Below, piece by piece: positions 39,601-51,400 of a stretch of DNA of 64,000 bases (positions within the stretch are counted from its first letter, which is position 1; the number at the start of each line of letters is the position of its first letter). The translations under genes and the position numbers were made by a program. A model generated the notes under the pieces. The model did no database searches and was not told the DNA's origin. It saw nothing but the letters and a program-made list of their open reading frames with translations. The stretch is from Cranoglanis bouderius (taxonomy: Eukaryota; Chordata; Actinopteri; Siluriformes; Cranoglanididae): contig CM042551.1 in NCBI GenBank assembly GCA_023630585.1, positions 20,676,001 to 20,740,000 of the forward strand. The letters run 5' to 3'.

Positions 39601-42600
39601 CGCCCCTGGAGCATAGGGTTAAGGGCCTTGCTCAAGGGCACCATACTGGCAGCGCTGAGGCTTGAACCACCAACCTTCTGAGCAGCGACCCAGAGCCTTA
39701 ACCGTTGAGCCAGCACTGCCCTACAGTGATACTGAACTAATCAGCGATTATGTCCCTCCTGATGTTAATGTGAACAGAGATCAGTTGATGAAAAGACAAA
39801 GAAGAGGCTCGTGTGTCAATGTCATGAGTGATTTTTACCTCAGGTGATGAGGCAGAGAAGTGGATGAAGTAAACTGATAAAGTAAGAACTCATTTCCCAC
39901 TGGAAACATAATTCTTCAAATTTGACAGTAATGTCTTTAGTCTTAATGTCTTTATGCAAGTCTTTTTTTTATTAAAAAATTCTGTTTCATTTCCCAACAG
40001 AACAACTGAGACCTTGAGTCGTCATATCCGGTAATGAACATTCTGGTTGCCACTTGGAACATTGTTTAAATGCTGAAATGCAGGAGTGATCACGAATCCA
40101 AACAGACTGTTTAAGCAGTAAATAGCTAGCTATATTTTTCATCCTTGGCTAGCTAGAGAGCTCCTTTCCCATCCCAATAAACTAGTTGGGGTATGTGCAG
40201 GGTGCAGTGAAAATTTTTATTCACTTTGTAGCCTTTTTAATGCGTATAGACAAGTTAACAAACTTATCAGGAGGGGAAACAGCTTTGTACGCGTGGTCTG
40301 TATGAGCACAAACATACAATGCTGGGGTTTGTCAAAAAAACATTCCCCAGACAACAGATGTTTAATCTGTCCATTTAAATCTAGAGGGTGTAGCTCCATG
40401 TTTCAGGTGTTTACAGCCAGTGGATTTTGAGTAGTCAGATTCTTTGAAATGCTGGCTGCAGATGGACGTGCTGCATTTTAAATGCTCATCCTCATCCCAG
40501 CGAACTCACAAGCACATCTGTGGGAAATGAGTGAAAGCTCAAGTACAGATGCTTGCATGAATTATTTGTGAACTGAGGTATGCTGCAGTGATTGCGACTT
40601 ATATTTGCTGCCACGGTTCACCTTCTCACCAGAAGAACATGGAACATGGAAGTGCACAGCTCTGCTACTGGTGCTAAATGAGCGTATGCAGAGAGTGCAG
40701 CTAGAACAGTTATGATGAGGAACACCGTGCGCGCCTTGATTAAATGCCTTATTTTATATCCGTCAAAATGACGGATGGTCTTCGGAATTTCCACTCAAGG
40801 CTTTTAAAATGAGTTAAATGATGGGAAATGCTTGATTATGCAACCCCTGGGTAGGCAGGCAGTCCTTCAGTGGAATTGAAATGCAATCTGTAATGCAATT
40901 TTCTCAATTTTCTCTTCTGGATGTAACCAGATTTTAAACCTTACTCGTGATTGACATACAGTACATACAGCAAAAGAGAAACACATGTCAGTTCAGTAAA
41001 CCCTGTAGATTTCAGAATTATATACAGTTCAAAATGTCAAAATATGACCATGTGAAGGGGTTTTCCAGGCCATCACATGTCCCAAACAAAAACAGCACCA
41101 CCTGAGAAGCATTAATGCAGACTATTTTTTTTATTCACTGATTGATTTTTATTTTTTTTTTGCTGGACATTTGTCTCAACAGTGTGTGTCTTAACTGTGC
41201 AACAGGCAGACTGGCAACAATTTTAGAGCAAGAGGTGAAATTTATGGGGAAAGGTTTTCTAACTTTTCGGATGTTGATGGATTGCTGGTTCACATCTTGG
41301 ATATGGCAGTATAGGTGTCCCAAGCCACTCCTGTGCATGGGGAGTCACTGATTCAGCCCAATCCATCAGCAAAAATACCTCTGCAAAGTCAACCAGCTTA
41401 AATGGCACTTATTTTACTCAAACCTCACATTTCTGGACAATACCCACTGTCTGGTCATACCAAAAATGCATGTGGATGTCTGACCACCAGAAACAACATC
41501 AAAAATCACATTACTTTCCATTTCCCAGTCTTAAATCCTGGCATGGCAGCATGACGGTGTGCAATGTTTTACTGCACAAACTTCCTCCATGTGATTTACA
41601 CACGGGGCATTTGGTCAGGGACATCGTGGATGAAATCCCACAGCGTTGACCTTTCCTTAGTAAGTCACTTGCTCAGGAAAAGCAGAGCCATCAGACATAA
41701 ACATGAAAGGGACGGTTTAAGCTCCAGCATGTCCCCGGAGGTGGTGAGAGGCAGGTGAGTAACCTATGCTAATTTATTGCTCTGGGGTGTCCTGATATCT
41801 TTTGGAAGGCAGCATTAAGTGAAACACTTCCTCCCTGATGTCTAGTTAAATCCACATCAAGCTAGCTGAGCAGTTTCAAAAGAAAAGGCCTCCAGAAACC
41901 TGGGACACAGGCTTTTTTTTTCCCCCCCTGAAAACTTAAACACAAGGTGAAAAGGATTTTTAAAGCCGTTTAAAGGAAGGAGTAAAATGGTACAACCATG
42001 CTTGTTGTGTTGTAAGATTTAGCCTAAGGACAAAAGGAGAAGTTGAATAATAATATGGGGAAAATATTCCCAGCGAGGCAGATGAATTAACTTTGGAGTG
42101 TGTAATCTGAATCATAATCGGAAAACAAATCTTTCACGCAAAGTCGATGGACTAACTCCGGAGAAACATCCACTTGTCACCAACTTTGCTCCTGGACCTC
42201 AAAATTTCTCAAACGGTTTGCTTCAAACACTAATGCGACACATTCAATCCATCTTCTCGCCTCGCGCTGTGTAACTGCTTTATCCTGATCAGGGTCGCCG
42301 CAGATCCGGAACATATCCCGGGAACACTGGGTGTGTGAGGTGGGAATACAGCCTGGATGGGACACGTTCACACATGGGGCAATTTATATTAGCCAATCCG
42401 CCCGCTGCCATTTTTTTGGAGGAGGAAACCCACATGGAGATAAGGAGAACGTGTGCAGGAACCCGGGAGCTGTGAAGCTGCAACGCTACCCACTGCACCA
42501 ACACGCCACAGCTAAGTCCATCATCTTCATAAAATCAGTTGCGACAGATTTGGATTGGGACAGAAAATTAAAAGCAGAAACACTGGCCACTTTGTCAGAA

Positions 42601-43024
42601 CACAGATCATTTACATCATGACCATGCTGACACTGTACATGTGCATCCTTATCCTTCCTCTAATGCTTTTCCTATTTTTGCTCCTTGCTCACTAAATTCA
42701 ACAGAGTACAAATATACATGTCTATATTTCTGCTGAGAGAGCGACGATAAATCGACTGTGCTGCAAGATGAAAAGCTGTGGTCTGTGAGGGAAAAAGGAG
42801 TGGGGGGGGGAATTTGAAACAAATGCCCATGGCAACTTGCTCCTTTTATAATTCTGAACAGTTGTGAATCACCTAAACTTTGAATCAGTGAACGTGGTTT
42901 GGAGCGCAGCACATGATAAACTGGAGCCAGTAATCTTCAGGACATCCGTTTCAAATCTGAGCACCTCCAGTGGCCCTTTGGGTGAACAAACACACCTACG
43001 CAGACATCAACATGCGGGGTAAGT

Positions 43025-43088
<64 letters not shown>

Positions 43089-46000
43089 CAGACCTAACGT
43101 GTGTTGGCTGCCTTACTGTAATTTTTCTTATGCAGACCCCAAATCCCTCATTATTCTGTTGTTTCCTGTGAGCTGCAGATGAGTTAGTGAGTGTGGACCG
43201 ACACCATTACCCAATTAAAACTGCACCCAATCAGTGAAGGCCACAGCACCTTCTCAAACGCCGGAGGTCATAATCAGGTGAACTTCCATCAGCCCACCCT
43301 TTCCGCCCACGCTTTCCACCCACAGTCGGCCCCTCATCAAATCTAGGAAGAGAAATCTTGTGTCTTGGCGATGGAAGTAGACCAGACACGTCTGTGGAGT
43401 GGCACTTGTGCGTGGGAGTGCAATTTGTGAGAGAAAGAAGCCTTCCTGGTAAGATGAACCCCATTTCGCCTTCCCACCCACTCACTAACGCAGCGTGAAT
43501 GTGGCCGCTGCTGGATCAGAGCCACGACTGCTGCGCCGACTCTCCCAGGGATCATAAAACTTCTCCAGCAGCTGCATTAACTTCTGCCTGGTGTGCATCA
43601 TGGTCCAGACCAAGTGAAATAAGGGAGGAAAAAAAGAGGAGCTAGATGGATTAAAAAGCTGAAACGAGAACAGTGAGGCCCACTGGCTGACCCTGACTCC
43701 TGACAAAGACTTCAAGGTTTCAGATTTGATACAGTTTCCTGTGATCACAGACACATCTACTGTACAACACCACACTCCACTATGTCCTGTAGCATTAAAC
43801 AACTCCAGGTGGATTTTATATTTAGAGCTGCATGAGGTATTGAAGGTTTAATATCTTTTCAGTACTACTTTCAATACTGCATTTAAATTATAAAGCACTA
43901 GCATTAGCCAGATGAGGATGGGTTCTCTCTTGAGTCTGGTTGCTCTCAGGGAGTTCTTCCATGCCACCGTCACCTCTGGCTTGCTCATTAGGAATAAATT
44001 TATTTATTATTTATTTAAAATGTATATCCGGAATTTATATATTTCTTTAAAGCTGCTTTGTGACAATGTCCACTGTTAAAAGTGCTATACAAATAAAACT
44101 GAACTAACTGACAATGCATTCTGCCAATAGACAAATCACGCTGCATGTCCTAATGTGACTCAGAAAGGCGACAAGTTCACGGCGTATAACAAACAAATTT
44201 ATTTCACGCCTACAAATTGTGGAATAGAAAGAGGGCCTAGACAGATGGCTGTGCAATGGGGAGAGTCCTTAATAAAACAAAATGTTTTCTAAGTTAAAGC
44301 TGAACTGTTTTTACTCTAGCGATATGCCTAAATGCTTTTTCTGTGAAGTTACATTTTGGACATCATCAAAACACCGCATAGTCACCAGTTTTTGCGTTTC
44401 AGTTTCCCTTCACTGGGACTAAGAGATTCAAACCTGTTCCAGCATGACGATGCCCCTGTGCACAAAGCGAGCTCCATGAAGACATGCTGTATTAAGGTTG
44501 GTGTAGAAGAACTCAAGTGTCCTGCACAGAGCCCTGACCTCAACCCCACTGAACACCTTTGGGATAAACTGGAACACCAACTGCACTTCAGACCTCCTCA
44601 CCCAACATCAGTGTCTGACCTCACTAACGCTCTTGTAGCTGAATGAACACAAATCCCCACTGCCACGCTCCAGAATCTAGCATAAAGCCTTCCCAGAAGA
44701 GTGGAGCTCATTATAATTGCAAAGGGGGAATAAATCTGTAATGGGATTTTCAACAAGCTCATGTGCATGTGATGGTCAGGGGTCACATACTTTTGGCTGT
44801 ATAGTGTAAGAATGTAGGCTATTTGTTTCAGTGATATGGTCTAGTTATTCTCACAGCTATTCTTTATATATGAACATACATGTAATAATAAGAAAAAATG
44901 GTCTTTAAAAATGACCTGTTTGTAAAACTGCTTCGTTATGATGCTACTTTTGTATATTACAGCGGTCATGTCGATGCTGGGGATTAGAAGTAATGTATAG
45001 GGTTTAGAAGGGTCAAACTTTTCATACTCCTCCCATCTGGAAGAAGGCTGCAGAGCGTCTGGGCCAAGTCTACCAGATTCATGAACAGTTACTTCCCACA
45101 GGCCATTTGACTCCTAAACAGATCTGCCTTATGGCCATTTCATTTAATTTCACTCAGTTACCCCGCCTCCTCTACCCGCTGCACTCAGTTACCCCGCCTC
45201 CTCTACCCGCTGCACTCAGTTACCCCGCCTCCTCTACCCGCTGCACTCAGTTACCCCGCCTCCTCTACCCGCTGCACTCAGTTACCCCGCCTCCTCTAGA
45301 ACACCCTTGGCCTCAGAAGTTAGTGTTGCCCTCTTTAGCAGAAAAAACTTCTTATAGGTGTTTGTCCACCAGGAATCCTGCTGGAATTTTTGACCACTCT
45401 TCCATGTAATATTCTTTCAGTTGCAAGATGTTTGAGGGTTTTCTTGCATGTTCTGCCTGTTTCAAATCCCCCAACAACATTTCAATGGGATTCAAATCCG
45501 GGCTTTGACTAGGCCTCTTCAGGAGGTGAAATGCTGCTCAATTGGTTTAAGGTCTGGTGATTGACTTGGCCAGTCTAAAACCTTCCACTTTCTCCCCTGA
45601 TGAAGTCCTTTGTTGAGTTGGCAGTGTGTTTTGGATCATTGTCTTGCTGCATGATGAAGTTCCTCCTGATTAATTTGGATGCATTTCTCTGTAAATTGGC
45701 AGACAGAATGTTCCTGTAAACTTCTGAATTCATTCTGCTGCTCTGAAGTCAGACAACAGGATATTAGGGTTCATGTACGATACAAAACAGGCCAAAAGGA
45801 AACAATTTATTTTCCATGACTTCAAAGCCAAAGATATTAAAATCGTCTCGCTTGATAGCCATGTCGATAGGTGGAATCTATCAGCGATTCCTAATACGAT
45901 CAGCAGTCACCCCAAGTCTAGTGTAAACGTCTGATTAGAAATAGAATTGTAAATAAAAAATGAAAACTGAAGTATTCCATACATGTACATGAAGTTACTG

Positions 46001-47673
46001 ACATGGCAGTGAGCACTGTTTGAGTTTTAGAGAACCCCTCCCTGCAGAAACGGGAGAAGTTTTTCAGTCCGACTGGCACAGGGAGAAAAGATCTTCTCTT
46101 GTGGTGTTCGGTGTTGATCTTTGCCTGTCTGAACCACCTGCTGCTGCGACTGTGTGATGGAGTGTGTGAGCTGAGTGGTAGAACATTCACAGCAAAGCTC
46201 TGCAGACTTTAAAGGATTGTAGCCTCCTCAGAAGGTAGAGTGTACTCTGACCTTTTCTATACAGAGCCTGAGTGTTTACTGCTCACTCCAGATTACTGTA
46301 CTCCTCTTCAGGAGTGGATCTCTGCCTTTCTGCCTGTGCATTCCCAGGAGGTTCAGTCTATACCATTCTATGAGTCATTCACAACTCCTCTGTACTCTTC
46401 TTCTCTTCCACCACTGAGAAGCCCCTCAACTGCAGAGTCTTCTGAGGATGTTCTGTAAGTGGCAGTTCTCTCTTCAGAGTTATAGCTGAAATTCGAGGTG
46501 TAGAGGGTCAATAAGAAGGCAGACAGGACAGCCCCCTGTGGTGCTCCTGTACTACTCACCACACTATCTAACACACAGCTCTGCAGTCTCAGGCCTGGTT
46601 TATACTTCCGCAAGCTCGTATCTGCGAGCGTGTCAAAACGTTGTGCCTGGACGCTGACACAGGGTGAAGTCTTCATACTTACACATAACGTGAGAATGTC
46701 CCGTAGGAAGCAATGTCCCATGAACCGCATCAGAATTTACAGAGTTAGACAGTGAAGAGAGAAAACAAAGGAAAGTTGTGTTTCACTGTAGGAACGATAA
46801 ACAAGTAGATAATCCGGTCATAACTTTTGTAAAGTGCTAAGGAAAAAACCCTCACGTGATCAATTATAAACCAAGTGAACTCCGTTTAAATCCACAATTC
46901 AGTCAGTTACTGAGTGGAGAATATAAGTATCGAGAACTATTCCGTCATTATACAGTTCGAACACACACCTTCCAGCCAATCAGAATCGAGTATTCAGACA
47001 GGCCATGGTATAAAGCCGTTATAAAGCCTCACGCTTTATTTTCACATACACCAATTTCATGATTGTAGTTTCCATTGTAAATAAATCCATTATACAGTAA
47101 TGTGGTCACATCACCGTGTGTTCATTTATACTTTCTGTTCAGTGCGAGAGTTTTATCGGAGAGGAGAAGCGTTCTCGGTCAATCTGTTTACGCCGAGATT
47201 TATACACAGCCTTTTCATCCGTTTCTGTCATGAGCCGTTTTAGGGTTTTTAAATGGACTACACTTTCACAAAGCAGTTTCGGAGCACGAGCTCATCTACA
47301 GAAGACGGAAAGTTCTGGATGTGAGGAGGGAAAAGTTATTGTTTACTCCTCAATATGTTTTGAACGGTGATGTAACCAATATAAATCTGAATTAAATTGA
47401 ACCCACAAACTGTTTCAAGGTACGCAATCAGACACACCTCTTCACCAGCCTATCAGCATTCACCCGACGCATAGCACGCCTAGTTAGCCCATGGGCAGAC
47501 TGAGCGCCATCACATATCTGAGTATTAATTCTCTGCGTAATCATATGCATCCATGTTTACATTCAACTTTTGTTTTTTTTGACATATAAAAAGCTTTATA
47601 TTCATAAACAATGAGAGGAAATTGGAATTTAGCTCCATCAATTTCAGCTGTTTAATAACCCCAATGGCTGGCT

Positions 47674-47708
<35 letters not shown>

Positions 47709-47883
47709 TGTATTTAGCATATTTTTGGGAAATAGGGGAATATGAGAGCCCAGAGAAAGCAGACACAGACAGAGAACGTGTGAATCTCTACACTGACAGT
47801 AACAAGAGTTCAGAACCTAACTGATGACCCTGGAACTGTGAGGCATCAGCGCTGCCTGCTGTAGCACCATCATGGGCAATCTG

Positions 47884-47945
<62 letters not shown>

Positions 47946-48357
47946 CTAAACAATGCAGCGGGGTTCCTCCGGGCTCACTCAATAACATTACTGATGAGTT
48001 ATGAGCTGCACAACAGCTTTATACAGCTCATGTGGATAATAACCACATTTGAGATAAAGCAGAAGAAGATGCAGGAAATGTCGTCACCTGCTCAGTACCA
48101 CTAATGACCTGCTAGAGGGCAGCACTGAGAGCACTGAGGAACGATGGCAAATGGCTGCTTACTTTGAAGCTGCTGCTAAGAAATAAACTTAATGATATAT
48201 GTTAATATGAAATATGCTTCTAATAACCTGCTAATGTTTTAAGTCTGTTTACTACAGCATGAGAATAAAATAATATCTGCACAGACAATGATTAGCTAAA
48301 TGCTGAGCTTGAGTTTGAACACTACTATTTCTACCATTTCCTGGGAATTTTCCCCTG

Positions 48358-48454
<97 letters not shown>

Positions 48455-51400
48455 TACACACACATACACACACATACACACACACACACATACACACACA
48501 CACCAGGGTCTCTCAAGTCACCCAACCCATGCTCTAAAGCAAAATAAAAGTCATTTGTGAGCTTTTTATATTTTATAAGTATTCTGGCACTTTGTGTTTA
48601 CAAAAAAGTTACATTCAAATGTGTATTATTATTATTATTATTATTATAATGATAATGATCATCGCTTTGTGGAACCAGTTGCTTTGGCAGTCTTACACAC
48701 CCCCGTCATAAGATGAGGTGGTACAATTCAGATCATGAGCAGTTCCTTCCCCTCCACACTCTTCTCTTCTCTTCTCATCGTTCTGCTATAAGTTGATCTT
48801 TGTCTCTTCTCACCATAACATTATTTGTGAAGTGATTGATTTGACACTTGTAGGTCTATTGAAAACATAAAGCATCATTTTTGGCCATATTCAGTCAGAA
48901 TGTTTTGGTGAAATCCCTAATAAATATGATGTTAGATGACAGTCAATACAGTCAGGTCCATAAATATTTGGACAGTGAGAAAGTTACTGTTGTTTTAGTG
49001 ATCTACCACCATGTACAGGAAACGTACTGAATATGAGCTTTAATTTCAGTATTTACATCCAAATCAGATGAACTGTGTAGTAATTACATATTAAATGACT
49101 AAATGTAATTGGACAAACTAACAATCGTATATTAAATTACGTGCCGCTCCTGAGAGCTGATCTCGAAAACAAATAGTGGTATGAGACTCCCCAAACCTCC
49201 AATATTAATTACAAACTAATATACTGACTAATCGCATCCAGGACGCTCTCCAAAATTCACCCCACTGAAGTCACACCACTTCCTGGTCAGGGAGCCGTCC
49301 TCACTGTGAGGTTTGTGCCAGAACGGCGAACGTAAACTTGCGGAGCGTAAACGAAAACTCCGGCAGCGCTTCCATAAACCGTGATTAGCGATTAAAGAAT
49401 GATGTTTATTTGAAGACAATGTTACATTTTTGCCACCGAGTCACTTTTTTCAGTTTTCTTCTTTCTCATTGTATATTTTTGTTCGTTTCTTGAAAAGTTA
49501 TGTTCAATACTTTTGGCACAAATCCAATCCCATACTCACCTCTCCATAGGATGTTGTTCCAGAACTGAACCCTTTTTTTTTTTTTTTAGATGTTTCTTTG
49601 CCAAACTCTAACCTGGTCTTCCTGGTTTTGAGGCTTACCAATACAGCGGTGCTTGAACGTTTGTGAAACCTTTACAATTTTCTCCATTTCTATTGGATTA
49701 AGGTCAGGACTTTGACTTGGCCATTCAAAAACATTAAATTTATTCTTCTTTAACCATTCTTTGGTAGAATGACTTGTGTGCTTAGGGACGTTGTCTTGCT
49801 GCATGACCCACTTTCTCTTGAGATTCAGTTCATGGACAGATGTCCTGACATTTTCCTTTAGAATTCGCTGGTATAATTCAGAATTCATTGTTCCATCATT
49901 GATGGCAAGTCGTCCTGATCCAGATGCAGCAAAACAGGCCCAAACCATGATACTACCAGCCCCATGTTTCACAGATGGGACAAGGTTCTTATACTGGAAT
50001 GCAGTATTTCCCTTCCTCCAAACATAACACTTCTCATTTAAACCAAAAGTTCTATTTTGGTCTCATCCGTCCACAAAACATTTTTCCAGTAGCCTTCTGG
50101 CTTGTCCATGTGATCTTTAGCAAACTGCAGATGGGCAGCAATGTTCTCTCTGGAGAGCAGTGACTTTCTAATTGCATCCTTTCAATGCACACCATTGTTG
50201 TTCAGTGTTCTCCTGATGGTGGACTCATGAGCATTAACATTAGCCAATGTGAAAGAGGCCTTTAGTTGCTTAGGAGTTACCCTGGGTTCCTTTGTGACCT
50301 CACAGACTATTACACGTCTTGCCCTTGGAGTGATCTTTGTTCCTGGGGAGAATAACAATGGTCTTGAATTTCCTCCATTTGTACTGACTGAATCTGTCTG
50401 ACTGTGGATTGGTGGAGTCCAAACTCTTTATAGATGGTTCTGTAACCTTTTCCAGCCTGATGAGCATCAACAACTCTTTTTCTGAGGTCCTCAGAAATCT
50501 CCTTTGTTTGTGCCATGATACACTTCCACAAACATGTGTTGTGAAGATCAGACTCTGATAGATCCCTGTTCTTTAAATAAAACGGCGCTCACTCACACCT
50601 GATTGTCATCCCATTGATTGAAAACACCTGACTCTAATTTCACCTTCAAATTAACTGCTAATCCTAGAGGTTCACATACTTTAGCCACTCACAGATATGT
50701 AATATTGGATCATTTTCCTCCATAAATAAATGACCAAGTCTAATATTATCGTCTCATTTGTTTAATTGTGTTCTCTTTGTCTATTTTTAGGACTTGTGTG
50801 CAAATCTGATGATGTTATTTATGCAGATATACAGACAATTCTAAAGGGTTCACAAACCTTCAAGCACCACTGTAGTTTACATCTTGTGGTGAACCCTCTG
50901 TATTTACTCTGGTGAAGTTCTCTCTTGATTGTTGACTTTGACACAGACATACCTACCTCCTGGAGGGCGTTCTTGATCTGGCCAGGTGTTGTTTTGGGGG
51001 CTTTTCTTCACCAGGGAAGGAATTCTTCTGCCATCCAAGACAGTTGTTTTCTGTGGTCTTCTGGGCTTTTCGGTGAGCTCCTGGGTGTTCTTTCTTTTTA
51101 AGAATGCACCAGATAGTAGATTTGGCCACACCTAATGTTTCTGCTATCTGTCCGATTGGTTTGTTTTGATTTTTCAGCCTAATGATGACTTCCTTCACTG
51201 GCAGTCACAGCTCTTTGGAATTCACATTGAGAGCTAACAGCAACAGATTCCACACGGCCTGGCCATGGAACGACTGAGCAGCCAACTTACCAATTACCTT
51301 TGATATTGATGCATTGTTTAATTTCAATATACCACAGCACAACTCCAATACACTGTGGCAGACAGATAAAATAACAATAACGTTGTCAATGTGCAAATAT

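Noticed and set aside
39590..39722. A functional tRNA gene
   Set aside because: A- and B-box-like motifs are present but the arms do not form a full cloverleaf and SINE body sequence follows, with a similar copy beside it.
45151..45302. CRISPR-like regular repeats
   Set aside because: The 31-bp units are directly joined with no spacers, in a vertebrate genome. It is a plain tandem repeat.
48296..48560. Open frames encoding Ile-Tyr and Cys-Val repeats over the (TA)n/(CA)n array
   Set aside because: Pure products of simple repeats; no start, domain or conservation argument. The same applies to frames over (AC)n arrays at 1387-1635, 43000-43180 and 62122-62341.
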